A DNA stretch of 64,000 bases from Paramecium tetraurelia (Eukaryota > Ciliophora > Oligohymenophorea > Peniculida > Parameciidae), in assembly GCF_000165425.1 (NCBI RefSeq), contig NW_001798977.1, forward strand, positions 219,318 to 283,317, written 5' to 3'. The position numbers were made by a program, and so were the translations under genes. Of this stretch, positions 49,026-63,259 are shown piece after piece. Positions within the stretch are counted from its first letter, which is position 1. The number at the start of each line of letters is the position of its first letter. The notes under the pieces were generated by a model that saw nothing but the letters and a program-made list of their open reading frames with translations, was not told the origin of the DNA and searched no databases.

Positions 49026-52000
49026 TCAATCTTATGAAAAGATACGCTAGTCAACTGTTAATCCAAACTCTCCATCTGATGTTCCAAATGCTAAAATTGT
49101 TCTGTCTGGTGACAAAGCAAAAGAACTAATATCGTTCATTGATTGTTAGCAATCAGTCAATTATATTTCATTTCTTTTCTGCAAAAAGGGAGTTGTCAAC
49201 ATTAATATTTTCTTTTCCATGCACAACGGTAACACCTATTAAAATATAAAAAAAACATACAATAATATCAGTTAACTTTGAATCTTTAACGACTTTGAGA
49301 TGTCCTTAATTCACAATATATTATTTTAATTCAAGATGTGCCAAGAATTGCCCATTAATGCTATATGAATAAATATTTTTGTTTTCGTAAAATGCTATTC
49401 CATATAATGGAGTACAATAACTACAAACTTTGCTAATGGGCAAACCCTTAGGATGTCTATAACTTCTTAAGTATTTGCCAGACCATTAATTATACATGTG
49501 AATCCAACCATCACTAGAACAAGTTATTACAACTTTGAGATCATTACATATAAATATATCCGTAATAGATTATTCGTGATGATGATGCTTACTAATTGGA
49601 ATGTATGAGTTATTTAACACTTTATATATAATAAGAGTGCCATCCTTACTACCAGTAGCCAATATTCTCATTTTGTAATCAAATCTCATTACTGTTATAG
49701 TGTGTTCTTATTCGAATCTCTATTCAGAGATGATACCATTATTATAAATAAGCAGTCTTCCATCCCATATGCCTCCGATCAATACTTATTTTCCTCTATT
49801 TAAAACAGGGAGTTCATCATAATTACAAGTCCAATCAAATAGATTTTAGTTTTCATCCATAAATTTCCCAAAATTGATGGGTTGCTCTTTCTAATTAGTA
49901 AGATCAAATTTGTTATCTTTTAAATCTAATTTAATAGTAGCACATTCTCCATTCCGACGAATAATCCAAACTTTGTTATCACTTGAGAAATGTATTCTAA
50001 TAATTGATTTGCTTCTCTAATAATTTGATGACTAAGGTTGTGGATTATTTTGTTTTTATCGAAGGATTCTCTTTTCTATTTTTTCATCAACAATTCTAAA
50101 AACAATTTTTTATTTTCCTCTGGCAATGTGAGCTCTATCCCAAATTTAACTAGGACATTAACCAAAATGAATTGCTTGAGATTCCAATGATATCTTTTGT
50201 TTTTCATTCTTGATTGAATCCCAATCTATAGAATTTTCATATGTCAAATAATAAAATGTATTTAGAGCTTTGACTGCTTCTTCTCCCTTTTGTTTATATC
50301 CAAAAATTAAATCAATCCAATTGCAAATATGCTATGAAACATAATCACTTTCCAATTCCATTCTGTGAGCACAAATGAACAAATAGGGGTTTTATTAAGT
50401 CCAAAAAGGCAATTCTACATTGTTTACTCGCTACCCCAGTTTACTATAATCCATAGTCATACTTTGTTAAATTAAGAAACATTTCAGGCAAATAGAAGAA
50501 TTCAGGTATCAATTCTCTGACATCACTCAATTCTTCGACTGCATTCCGATATGTCTCAATGAATGAGAAGAATAGACGATCTGCTAAATCAAACTTGCCT
50601 GATTGTAATTCCTTGGCTCCATCAGAAAACGGCTTCAATCTAATGAGATAATGGAATATGATTGCTGGACTTGAATAATGACTCCCATAGTGAAATTGTG
50701 GAACCTTATTAAAATGATCTATCATGTTGTATCTCTATTCAAACACCTCGATCCTATCTTTAGTACCCAAAGCACCCATGCTTTTAGTTAAATCGCGATA
50801 TTTATGCAATTACTCGCCATCATTCATGATCCACGGAAACACTGGATATTAGGTCAGATCCTTATTACTCCTTCCAGAAATTTTATTGACTTTCATCAAG
50901 TATTCAAAAGTCGTGATCTTATAATTATACCACTTATTCATAGCCTTACTCTCGAACATGACACTCACTGGATCTAATTTACCGGATTAAATTCTGGGCT
51001 TTAGATTGATAGTTCGTTGTTTCTTCAGAGAAATCAATTTCTCTATCACTTTTTGATGATCTCCATTTTAAAAATTGAATACAAGTGTACTACCTTCCAA
51101 TAGAGTCAACTCCAAGGATGTCCATCTACCAATGTATCTTCTAAATTAAATATCGTAGATTTATTCCAGATCCCACTACTTCACCAATTAGGAGTCTTCA
51201 GGTACTCTAAATTTGATCAGACTCTAATGGGTTTCTTTTTGAGTTATGGATTCAAAATAAAAGATCAAATGCGTATCACTTATTCGTAAAGATCCTATTC
51301 TAACTGTTAATGTCTTGATCCACTGGACTCTGTGAAGAATCACTTCGTCTTGTTCATGTTATTATGAGTAGAATGGGATGATGGTGTCAAATATGATTTC
51401 ATGTATTTTCTTTCTTTGTCTCTCTGGTTATTTCTTATCATAGTCAGCCAAATTCATTATTCTAGTACTTTACTATTGAGATTGCATAATGTTATCAATT
51501 TGGGGATAATCATACAACTTAGGTTTGAGTAAGGGTCTGGATTTCTATTTGGTTTCATATTTCCACATCTTCCATGTAAATCTAAATTAAATTCTTTGTA
51601 TTACATCTAATTTTATACGATGTTGTCATAATGCATATCTATCGACGCAAATGGCTTATCGATTTATGCCTTGAACTCTGGATGAGCCCACCATTGATTG
51701 AATACACGGACTCTGTTGAATGACTTCTTAAACATGTATCTGGCTTGTCTCATATAGATTTATTCTGAGTCTATCCTCTGTATTTTTTAATCATACGAGT
51801 AGGTTGACGATGATGATATCCTATATGTTATATATTTTAATGAATTTACATCTATGAAAACAAGACTTCCTCAATTCCTTGTCGCTATGATTACAATCTA
51901 TCCTCTAAGGTTTTCTTCTTTTAAGAGAAAATTCTGTAGGATTCTTCAAAATCACACTTGGTTTTTAGGTAATACTCTTCATTCATGAAGAATGATTACT

Positions 52001-55000
52001 ATATTTTTTACAATAACGTTTGATTTTCCACAAAAACTTGCTTTGCTGCTATCATTTTCTCCATAATCAATTTATTATTTAATTTGAGGGACTTGGTTTC
52101 AACAACATCAAAGATGTGTGAACTGTCTTTTCTGATTAAATCATTGAGCATTTTCATTAAAAACAATTTGTGTTGTTTGTACCCTTCAAAAATGAGAGCT
52201 TAGAAAGACTCATTCTTATTTAAAATCTGAGTAAAACAATCCACATACACAATCAAAAACTTAAATGAGTAGAACAAGCAATTCTTCACAATCTGCAGTA
52301 ATTCCTACTTGATCTCCTTATCGTAATTGATCTCTTTTATTTTATCCTCCATTTAATACAGAAATATGAAATGCGATCCAATAATCGAATACACTACTTT
52401 ATCTTGTGATTCCTCGATCTCTTTGTCCCTTAAAGTCTCCGATGCTATAATTAAAGTTCTAACTAATTTATCGAGTGTATTCAATATCACCTGCAATTGC
52501 TTGATGTTTTCACTGCTCTGCACATTGAAGGCGAAGTATTCAGCATTCAATTACAGAAAGAGTTAACACACTTAGACGAAGATGGGGGATTGACCTTATT
52601 CTAACCCTATATCGAATTCAAACATCATTGCAGCGAATGTTTTCTATGATTCTGTGGGATTCTTCTACTCCAAAAGACCTAAAATTCCTTTTTAAACAAT
52701 CTGATAATCATCCAAGTAACTAATTATTTGTGTCGAGAATTTGCCACAAAATTGATTCACTATGTCACAGATATTCACAATAAGAATGTGATCCACCCAT
52801 TGTATAATTCCAAATTATTGCTTCCATTCTAGGGATATATTGGAATAATATTTACTTTTAGGCATTTCTTATTGCGAAATGGTTAACTAAAATGCAATAG
52901 GGGAGAACTTATGGAATAAATAGTAATGCTCATTTTCACTCTCATTCTCAATAGTTCTTGGATCAGCAGTCACTAGTCGGAATGTTTCAAAAATAACAGA
53001 ATATAAGTTGACCCAAAAGGTTGAAAATAAATCCAATTTATAACAATCCCTAATTGATTATATGAAAAATAATTACGAGAAATTAGAGAGCAACTGCTTG
53101 TATATCAATCTCATCAATAATTAGGTTGCCTACTGATTAATCTGTTCTCCATTAATCTCTTCCAAAACTCTGCAATAACTCTATAATTGAGCCAATCGCT
53201 GAAACCCATTCTTTTCGTTCTGAATACCAGCTTTGATCACATTGCAATATAGTTTCAATCCACTATCCCACACCCAGAATTCAAACTAAGCCAACTCTCT
53301 AATATTGTATTGGTTTTAGATTTCCAAGAGAGTCTTTAAGATCCACCAATGAAACTCCTCATTATTTAATAGAAAAATGGCACTGGCTTGATTCCATTTA
53401 ATCAGCATACATAAATCTTACATAATGCGACCCTTGACTGAATCCACACAATATTCGAAATAACTAATCAAAAGAGACAATCCACCATCAGATTTAATGA
53501 TAAGATTTTCATCTAAAATCAGTGTATCCGAATTGGTCTTTCCAACTCTAGTTTTGAGCATCCATTCCATAATCGCAACGTATAGAGGTTCATAATCAAT
53601 AATCCTTCTATTTGCCTAAACAATGTTTTTGTTCTGAATAGCAGGCTGCTTCTTCTTTTCCTCAACAAAATTCTATTGTTCCTCTTATTAATGGAAGACT
53701 AAAGCTTGATTTACTAATGGTTTTCTAGGTTGGAAATCATCATCTTCATCGTCTGAGTAAGCCTCTTGCACCTCAACTGCAGCGCTGTTACCTAGAGTAT
53801 GTGCAATCCAATTAGCGATTTCTTTTTCATTTGGAGATTAATTGATGCGAATACTCTCTGCTATCAACTTGATGCAACTAGTTTTGACATCTGGACAGGA
53901 ACATGTTGTTAGTAGATTCAATAGCATTTGCATCACTTCTTCTTGGATTAGAATCTGAGATATGGGATTATTACTCTTGGTCTCGTATTGAAATAATCCT
54001 TGTAGCTTTTTGAGTAGTAGTTGGTAAAAACAAGGAGAGCATTTTAATGTGAAGACTCTCGCAATGTCTATGATGTTGGATTTCTCAATTTTGGATTGTG
54101 ATTGAAATAATTTATTATGGAGGATGGCGTCAATAATATCTAATAACTGTAAACATAACTGATACTTAAGTAGGAATCTATCAATTAAGCGTAGGGGATG
54201 GTAGGTAATTAGAAGTTGGTATAACCCATTTGATTCGCATGTTCTTGGCAGCATAATCTATTCTTCGGATCAATGTCGTAGATCAAAATCTCGAGTATTT
54301 TACCGATTCCGAAAATCGATATACAAAATTCAGGATTATCATTATATATCATTCGAATGAATTTTAAGTAGTCTTCTATGATTGAAAAGTTCTCTAGTTT
54401 ATAAATTTATATTCTCCACAATAAATTGCAAATGAATTGCTATTTCAACTTCGTATCCTGAATGGAATTGTGCAATTGTGAGAGCAATTCTATAGTTTGA
54501 TTGTTGATCATGTCAAGTCCAGAATCATTTAGTTTAAGGGCTATCAAACTTAAATATTCAGTTCGGATCGCATCTTGCTATGTTTCTGGTCTGGTCTTGA
54601 TGATTTAACAGAATAGAGTCAATAGTTCGTTCAGCAATGAATCATAAGGTTAGATTTTAATAAATAGTAATAGAGGAACAAAGTTTTCAATTCTACAGAA
54701 TTAAGAAAACTGCTATTTTTAAGTTATTCTTAAGTAGGAACCGCTGAATTATTGCAATGCCCCATCAAATTTATTTATTGGATCTGTGATAAAATTGGCT
54801 CTGGCTCTCAGTGGAGTATAACATAAAACTAGTTTATTATTCCCATGGCATTTATGTAAATTCCTTAGGTGATCATTGGATTAAATACCCAGGTCTTTGT
54901 CACCGCAAGTTAAATCACTATAGGCATAATAGTAGTTAATACTTTCCATCAAATCCATCATTGTAAATTAACACAGAAGTGACATAACCATAAAAATTAG

Positions 55001-55968
55001 TAAAAAATTGGAACTCAATGACAAGAGAATCGTTTGAGATTTGAGGAAAATCGATTTTGATTTCCCGAAGTTATTGATTGCCACAAGTCAAATATAAGTA
55101 ATACGATTCCTGCATAAAGAACTTTTTGGATTAAATCTGGATGCTCAGCGATGACCATTCTTGATAGGGAATTTCAATCAAACTTATTGGAACTTCGTGA
55201 TTTGGGGCTGTTTTATAATTAGTAATAAAAATACAATTCAGATCCACATATTGATAAACCAATTTGTTGCCATTTAAAATAAACTGACACCCTTTTTTTT
55301 TATCAGACATTAAGTACATAATTTTAGTTTCAACTTCTGATTTTATTGGTATTGGATAGAGCCAAGTTTATAGGGAAATGCCTTTACCAAAGAGCCATTT
55401 CATTTCTCTAGTGTCTACAACTAGTCCACTGTTGATGTAATTGAAGTAGAATGAGGCATATGGAGATTCATAACGAAATTCTGCGAAAACTTTCTATAAA
55501 ATGAAAATCAGTTTGTACTTATAATAGTGATATGAATCTCTAAACTTTTTCATTTGTTAGTTAGGAATTGTACATTTGATTTTTGATGTAGATAAACATG
55601 CCTTTGAAATTCCGCCTTGTCAATGTTATAGATCTCAAAAACCAATTGATGATCCTAAATAATTATTGTGTATGCTGAAAATATAGTAAAGGTAATACAT
55701 GTTCATTTGTCAAACACAATTCCAATAGCAAATCTACAATCTGCTCATTTTAATTGTGTATTAATGTTAATGCTTACAATGGGGTGCATTGTAATAATTA
55801 TTTCTCTAAATGATCGTAAAATTGCTATTAATCTTCTAAAGACAGTTAATCGACAGATTGTAATGCCTTTAAAAGGTAATCAGCTCTTCTAACTATCTTA
55901 TTTTGTTTATAGTGTTCAATCAGAGCTGGCCTGAATTGATCCTCAAAAATGGCATCAATTAATTACAT
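49026..55968 (-). CDS. BEACH-WD40 protein (second, larger copy)
   Basis: ATG 55968 (MQLIDAIFEDQFRPALIEHY), introns at 55675-55698, 55494-55518, one of 19 nt in the BEACH core, one of 25 nt near 49236, and stop 49028-49026. About 2,280 residues. A concanavalin-like domain (nt about 55490-54950, VFAEFRYESPYASFYFNY) is followed by about 1,100 residues of helical repeats (nt 54900-52000), a PH-BEACH domain, and the BEACH core: TQYPVFPWIMNDGEQL, FHYGSHYSSPAIIFHYLIRL, SDVRELIPEFFYLPE, NKLGQRVNNVELPFW, ELESDYVSQHICNWIDLIF. WD40 blades close the protein (ISSFALSPDRTILAFGTSDG). It matches the neighbour on the other strand in domain order but is longer and clearly diverged. Role as for the neighbour: membrane-traffic scaffold. 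Confidence 0.87.
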
Positions 55969-55982
55969 TTTATTAATATATT

Positions 55983-57067
55983 ATGCACAAAACCTTTCAT
56001 TTAGTACTCTTCATAGTTTTAACTTTGGGAGCTGAATGGCAAACAGGTTTAGACAATGTGATCAAAAACCAGCCTTAATTAACACTCACAAGCAATTATC
56101 CAATCCACACCCAAGTCGAAATCCTATTTGATAAGCAATTCTCAGAGTATGTATCTCTCTCTTAAAAGAGTGCCTGAAGTATTGCTCATGTTTGAACAAG
56201 TAACCTTCGAATCAATGTTGGATGTCGATATTAATCTTTCATTGGGACAAGTGACCAAATCTGGTAGAATATGTACGCTCTCCTTTTAGGTTTCGAATTA
56301 AGGTATCGCTTGGGAGGTCCTTCACGAGTCCAATAACTTAAAGTCCGATGGGTAGCATTTGTGGATAATAAAGTACAACTTACCTATCGTGAATTCAATT
56401 TCATGCAATTGAGAGAACTTCGTCAAGGTATTCGCTTCCCCCTCCTACATCACTAGGGTCTGGTATAAGAGAAGACGCATTCACTCATCCTGTTAACGCC
56501 AACATACAATCTCCAAAAGTTAGCGCTTTTCTTGTGGGGTTCAAAATGAATCCAGAAAACGGACCATACGCTCTTTAAATAAATTGTGCTCTAGATCCAG
56601 AAATGCAAAACGTCAATTTAAATCTCAAAACCAAAGACACTACTCATGTAAGATATGTCAAAGTTGCTTTGATTCTAGTTGGAACAGGATCAAAAGCCAT
56701 AACCAAATAAGGTGGTGTCGACTCAAGAGGTTTCAACTACTTTGAAGTAATTATTCCATTGTTTCCCCAAGGAATAAAGCACCACAGGAATCAGAAGAAT
56801 CGATTACAAATAAACTGTCCCAGATACTTTTTTAACGGCACCTTAAGATAATATTCTAAGTCAAGGACTGAGAGGATTTGAGGCAAATAGCACAGAAAGT
56901 GAACTTATTTCTATGAGCTTGGATAAGTATCATGTATTCGATGATAATTATGAAATGAACTTTGGTCCATGTATGGAGTACTTTTCTATTAAGAGTGAAT
57001 GGCACTCTGATCTACAGTCTAGATTTCTCCATCTTGTTGCACGAACCAACCAAAATAGAGAAAATGA
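55983..57067 (+). CDS. secreted protein with H-type-lectin-like domains
   Basis: ATG 55983 starts a signal peptide (MHKTFHLVLFIVLTLGAEW). Introns of 22-29 nt after QFSE, after VTKS and after ELRQ, and a 25-nt one after NYFE, assemble about 320 residues. VPEVLLMFEQVTFESMLDVD followed by SGFELRYRL and VQQLKVRWVAFVDN fits the H-type lectin fold (carbohydrate-binding beta-sandwich with a KVRW-like strand). A second similar stretch is KVSAFLVGFKMNPENGPYA and HVRYVKVALILVG. The 3' end is uncertain: a 23-nt intron gives LHLRK and TGA 57065-57067; otherwise the frame runs on through a hydrophilic stretch without a nearby stop. The start codon is 14 bp from the start codon of the divergent BEACH gene. 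Probably extracellular or in a secretory granule. Confidence 0.55.
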
Positions 57068-57493
57068 CAATGAGTCATCTGCGTAGAAAATGAGTTTAAT
57101 AAAATAAATAACAGATATTTGGCAAGTTTAAATTGCCTTCCTTTTTTCTTTCCATTATTTTCTTAAATTCATTATATCAGGATATTTTTAAACATAGCTA
57201 ATTTTGTGGTTTATATATTAATTAAATTTAAATCATTCCTTTTATTTTCTCTTCTACTACTTTTTTGAATTAAATTCGAAGTCAGAAATGTAGTAGTGGA
57301 TTCTTCATAAGTTTCTCAAGATTGAGCATAAAGTCTTATATAATTTATATTATTATTTAATATTTTATAATTTATCTCAGTAGAACAACATGCATACCTT
57401 TCGAAAATTTGCAAGAGGCTATATGTAAACAATGCTATATGGAGTTGAAGAAAGACCTAAGTTTAAAGTATCATACAGAATTTATCAAATTAG
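57068..57493. other. AT-rich intergenic region with a short Cys-containing open stretch
   Basis: About 425 bp. The plus strand near 57380-57490 reads TTCIPFENLQEAICKQCYME followed by LKKDLSLKYHTEFIKLDG, with a C...CxxC spacing, but I see no start or partner exon. It may be a 5' exon of the next gene. Otherwise empty. Confidence 0.35.
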
Positions 57494-60400
57494 ATGGACG
57501 GTACATTTTACTTTATTTTGCATCTAATCAATCATTTTCAATATTTGTCTATCATCGTCAATGCAAATTAGAATAAACCTTATAGCGACTTTAAATTAGC
57601 ATATTCACAAAGCTTTTTAGAGTTTTTCATTTTAAATAACACCTTGAAGTCTTCAATGACATCAAATCTGGCATTTGTTCTAATAGCGATCTCATTTGCC
57701 TCCCAATTGATCCTCATTTTATTTTTGATATTTTCCACATTCATTAGAATATGGACAGCCAACCTTATTAGAAGAGACGTCACAGGAAGTGATAACATGA
57801 ATTCCCAAATTTAGTAATGGGTCATGAGTTTTAATGAAACTCTTCATTGGTTTTTTGTCCTCTATCCTGTAATTTATCTCCAAATTGCAGTAATTTCCTT
57901 CAGTTCCCTTACCTGCAACTCTGTAAGCATTTTTCCAAAATCAGAATGCGACATAGGAATAGGAACTCAGATACTAGCCATTGCTCCTTTAGTTATTTCT
58001 TACATCAATGGATAGATATTGATCTACATAATGAGGAATCATAGATTTCACGAACCCAATTCCTTAAAAAGAAGATACTCCTCCTTATTATTAGTAAATA
58101 ACACAGTAATTCTGATAGAGATTTTTTCACATTATATCTATGATGTAAAATGATATCATTGAATTAATAGTTTGAAATAGCTCATATTTTGAAGTACTCA
58201 ATGGCTAACCTATTTGCCATAAATTAAATTGTAGATCAATTGACAAGCTTCCCTTACAGAGATCCTATCAGAATCCCATCCATTAGATTGGCCTTTGTAT
58301 ATGCTTGGATAGTTTTATGTGTCACTGCCTTCAAATTTGGCCTTCTTGCCGAAGAAAATCTCTTTTTCTTCATTGTCTTGCCGTTGCCAGGATTAGCTAT
58401 TGTTGGCGAGACTTTATCCTCTTTATTTCAGAATCACGCAATTTTGAATTATAACTCTAGCATTCAGATAGAAGAAAAACACATTATTATTGCAGTTGAT
58501 TAAATTCTATAAATACCACATTGACTATTTAAAAGTATAGATATTAGTAATTGAGTTTAGGACCCTCATGCTCAATTACAATATTTTCAGTTTTTAATGA
58601 TCCATCGCTTGTATTGCAAAAACAGTAAGTGCTACTCCAAAGTCAAACGCTTTTAGACCTTGAATGTGGATTAGAAGAAGGATCTTAACATACTCACTCT
58701 GAGCATCATCAAATGTATATTTAAGGCAGCCCAGAACTGGCTGTTTTCTATGTACTCTTTATATTAATAAAATAGTCACAATCTCAATGCAGATTTATAA
58801 TTCGAGCAGTTGTAATTATAGTATATTAGTTTCGTTTCAGAAATTGCTCAAAAGCCATTACTGGGATATTTGGAATTGAGACAATATCAGAACAATAAAT
58901 TGAATAACAATTCAACGTATTTCGTTGAGATCACTAATAAATTGGCAGATCAATTAAAAAAACAAATCACAGATAATTAGGTGAGATAAAACTCAAAGGC
59001 TGTTTTGGTTCATGAACAAAGAACATAACTAATTGAAATTTCACTAACTCAACAATGGTAAACTCAAAATCTGTATGAAAATTTATTATAAACATTTATA
59101 AAATTGGTAGATGAAAAAATAGAACACTGGTAAAATTTAATAAATGGATATCCTAGTTTGAATCCATTTTAATATAATACATAAAAATTATGTGAAAAAA
59201 TCATGAATGTAATGTATGGACATATGATTAGCTTAGAATTTCATTGGATAAATATATAGGCGTACCTTAGGAGTGGTTTGATATGAAAACAACCACAACT
59301 AAAGGTATTTCTGTAAAAAAACTGAGTCATGCTCAACTAAATATTAATGTAATAACATTAAAATTATATTCGCTGTTTTATTCCTTAGTAATGAATGATT
59401 TCGACAGAGTAATAATGCGATCTAAATTAGTCGGTGTACGTCGAACAGTACGTTAAGGACTTAACATCCAATGATAGATAAAAAGAAATAGATATAATAG
59501 ACAACATATCTCTATACAATGATTCCACCACTATTATCTTGGTCAGCATTGTCAAGAACAAAGGAAAGATAGTTAACAAAAACCAATTAGCTCTAGCCAA
59601 TTTCTTTCATTACGTTGATGCAAATGACTTCAAAGAATCAGTCTCATAAGTACATAATCTACTCCCAAAAACTATGATGAAAGGCCATGAATATCTTATA
59701 GATTCCTTCATCTAGAAAGGACATAGTGAATATTTTATTCGAAAGATTTCTGGATATTATGAAAATAAGAAAGGATTTATTGAGAAATGTTATGTGAAAT
59801 TAGGGAATTTGTTTGAGGAATTGGATGATTACGTTATTACAGCATCAATACTCAAATGCAATATATCTAATTAAATCATCATGGTTGATGCAGAAGGAAA
59901 AATCATAGGGATCACTGAAGAACTATATAAAACAATTAGCGCAAAGGTTCCTGGATTAAATGTTGAGTTTTTCAAAGAATTCTGCCATTTCTTTCTTATT
60001 TTCCCATCATTCTTGTCTATTTTGAACCAAAATCTTAATAAAATTAGTGAACTAGATCACTAATTTATTGAAGATGAAGAACATCTATTCTATATACCTT
60101 CAAATCTTATTGAACTCAATTCTTTATTTGTTAGAGAATCTTATGAAAAGATAGGGAACACATTATAAGAAGGATTGGAAAGTTAAAATCTAAGTTCTTG
60201 GAGATCCTGGAAATCTGTATAAAGATCAATGAAAAGCGATCATTCCATTGGGCTTGAAAGAGGCAATACAACAATATTAGGAGAGAAGGTTCCAATTGCA
60301 GATAAATCTAACATAAATTTTCATTTTCAATTTATGAATTAACACAAAGATCAATTAGAGAAGGTATTCTATTTTCATCTAAATTTGTAGTACACAATAA

Positions 60401-63259
60401 TAAGATCCAAAATAAAGATGTCTTATTAGTTGATGAAAGTAAAGAGATATTCCTATCCTTACTTCATTATTGAATTGGAACATATGAATGAGATTAACAC
60501 TTAGCATAAGTTTTTCAACAGATATCCAACCATGGGATAAAATTTCGAGGCTTGCACAACAATGTTCACTTCTGCCTTAAACCATAAATCTTTAAATGAA
60601 ACAGTACCATCTAGTGCAGAAAAATCAATTTATGATACCAAACCAATTAGTTTTTAACCTGATGCAGTTGTAGTTGAATAATAAAACAATAAATGGATAA
60701 ACAAAACTACAAAAGTGAATGATGATAAAATTAAATAATTAATTTAGTAAGATGATAGTAACATCTTATTTGGAAATGATCATTCTTAAATTAGATTATT
60801 TGATAAACCAAGTGCAATTGATGTTTAGGACGTTTCAGCACCACCCTCAGAAATTTTGTTACCATAAAATCCGTATAGACCACATTTTAGTGGTATACCT
60901 ATTCAAGTAGATTAGGATAATGATTCTGATGAATTTTTTCAACTTCACAAGTAATTTGATGTAATAATTTATCATGTAATTTTAGGAAAAATCGTTCAAA
61001 GTTGAAGAGAAATAATTTTAAAGAGAAAAATCAAGTGATGATTTTAAAGATAAAGATGAATCATAGTAAGAAATAGAAGATAACCTTGAGAGACATTCAT
61101 CAAACTAAAATATTAATAAAAAAAACTTTATTTAATTATTAGTTGAGAATAAAAAACTGTAATAAGAGTAACTAAACCTCTTTATTTTTTTAGGAATTAA
61201 AATGATAATGAAGAGGAGGAGAAGAAAAAAAGGTCTATTGCAAGCTCATCAAGAACTAGCACATCAAAGTCTCCTTCCTTACTTGTTCGCTCCTTGTATT
61301 AAGTAAGTACATTTGGAGGAGGAATTAAGTCCGTCATATTTGCCATATTATTGTATCTTGTTTTGCAATTCTGTCTCGTGTTTGTGAAATTAAGCATCAT
61401 TCAAAGTAATTTTCATGTATAGTTTAGATAATTATGACATACTTTAAACCAATATTAATTATGTAACTTATCCTGAAACTTTAAATTTCTATTTCTAAAA
61501 AATAGCCTTTTTTGCTTGGATTAGTCTAGAGGAAAGACTTGATTTAATAAAATACAGTGAGTTCATTAAAAAATAACAATTAGAAGAACTGAAAGCTACT
61601 AGAGCAATCATAGATGTAAAATTAAATGAATTGTACTAAGGAATTATATAATTTGAGGAATAAATTATAAATGATGAACTTAAGCTAGTAAGCATTAATG
61701 ACTTATCTTTTTCAGAATAATAACTAGATCTTACTTAATTGATTTAACAAATTCAGCTGCATTCGTTTAATTTTATAGATAATGCTGAAGAAGGTGTCAT
61801 ATTCTCTGACAGTCTATTCTTTAGATTAAATATTCCATATGTTTACAAATTTGCTTATAAATATATCACCCTGCTAAATGAAAATTTGATTTACTATGAA
61901 GATAGAATCATCAATGATGTAGTAATTTTGACCATGACTTTTATTTCTGTGAATAGTTGTATTATATTGTATATACTTTATAATACATTTTTATTGACCT
62001 AATATGAGAGATAGATTTTGATGCTGATTACTAGAGTGTCCCATAAAACAGCTGAGGAAATCATGTCAAAACTAAGTGATGTGAAAACCATTTTGATTGA
62101 GCCTTCATAGCTATTGTGGAAAAGAGTGAATTATTTTGAAGTTAATTATGAGCAAGTCCAATAAAATCAATAGGTAGTAAGCCTTTTATTTGCAAAATCA
62201 GTTAAAACGTAATCGGTTACGAAATCAAATGAGTTATCTGGATAAAAGTCAAAAATAAAATCTAAAAGGTCATTCTAGAGTAATTCTTTGGCTTAGAGAA
62301 TTTATGATTTAACCTTAAGTTACCCTTCAAATCTTATTTTTCTATTTTTTCTATGGTTTCTAGCGATTTTATTTATTATTGGTGGAATTCTAGTCACAAT
62401 CAGTCAAGTTTCAGATATTAAGCCAACCCTAAATCTTAATTTATAATTGATTCGCTTTAAACTTAGATTTGACACGCTGATAGTATTGGGAGAAGGTCTA
62501 AAAACTCAATAAGTTATTAGTGATTAATTTAAGGCGAAATTTGACAATTTTAACATCGATATGAATACTTAACTGATATTAGATCTATTTAGTGAGTAAA
62601 CTAATGGATTTTAGGATGCAATGAGAGGCATATATGATTCCCTTGCTAGTTAATCTGGACTCTTAGAATCTCAAAAGAAAGAGCTACTAATGTATTTTGA
62701 GGATAGTCTCTGTAATTATATGAGTGAGGAAATACCATTTTGTACTATAAGGGTATCGAATCAAAATTTTTCTGTTCCTGATTCCTTTAAAGCAACTTAC
62801 GGCAATCCATGGCTGGAAGATAATAATTTTGATTACTTGTCTGGAGGTATAACAGGATGTGTGTAAGAGTTTATGAAGACTTTAAATTTGTATTTCTCAA
62901 AAGAAATTTCATCAAAATAGTTGCAAGTGAAAACAATCTCAGAAGCAGTATCGTTTCTAAAAACACAAATTCATATAAATCAATTTGTAGAATATTTTCT
63001 TGACTCTGGAAAATTGTTGCAAATCATTGGAGACAATTTATTCGAATAAAATTAATCAAAGTTATAATAAGCCACAACGATTATGCAATTATACATTTAC
63101 ATCACAGGACTAGGTTTGCTAATTATTCTAAGTTTTATCTCATATTTTTGGTTGAAGTATGTCAGTGCTAGAATGAAGCTTATGAGGTTAAGTTTGACGT
63201 TAATCCCATATGAAATCCTACTTGAGCCAAAGACAATGAGTTCTTTAAAATAATTATGA
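57494..63259 (+). CDS. large polytopic membrane protein with PAS-like middle region
   Basis: The frame is open from ATG 57494; the true start may be further upstream. TGA 63257-63259; about 1,850 residues with introns of 22-35 nt. Examples: after YIYD (26 nt), before DPHAQLQY, a 22-nt one ending in AAATTAG near 59433, and 35-nt introns near 60955 and 61160. The N-terminus has SDFKLAYSQSFLEFF and about six membrane helices (for example LAFVLIAISFASQLILILFL, LAFVYAWIVLCVTAFKFGLL). A cytosolic region contains YFVEITNKLADQLKK, a PAS-like strand-helix unit (NQIIMVDAEGKIIGITEELY) and Ser-rich parts. Four further helices end the protein (IFLFFLWFLAILFIIGGILV; LYIYITGLGLLIILSFISYF). It resembles a ciliate-specific family of giant transmembrane proteins of unknown role; sensing is an inference from the PAS-like unit. 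One frame change near 58485 is unexplained. Confidence 0.68.

Noticed and set aside
58240-58503. Separate small membrane protein ORF
   Set aside because: It is an internal exon of the 57494-63259 gene, joined upstream by a 26-nt intron and continuing the helix series.
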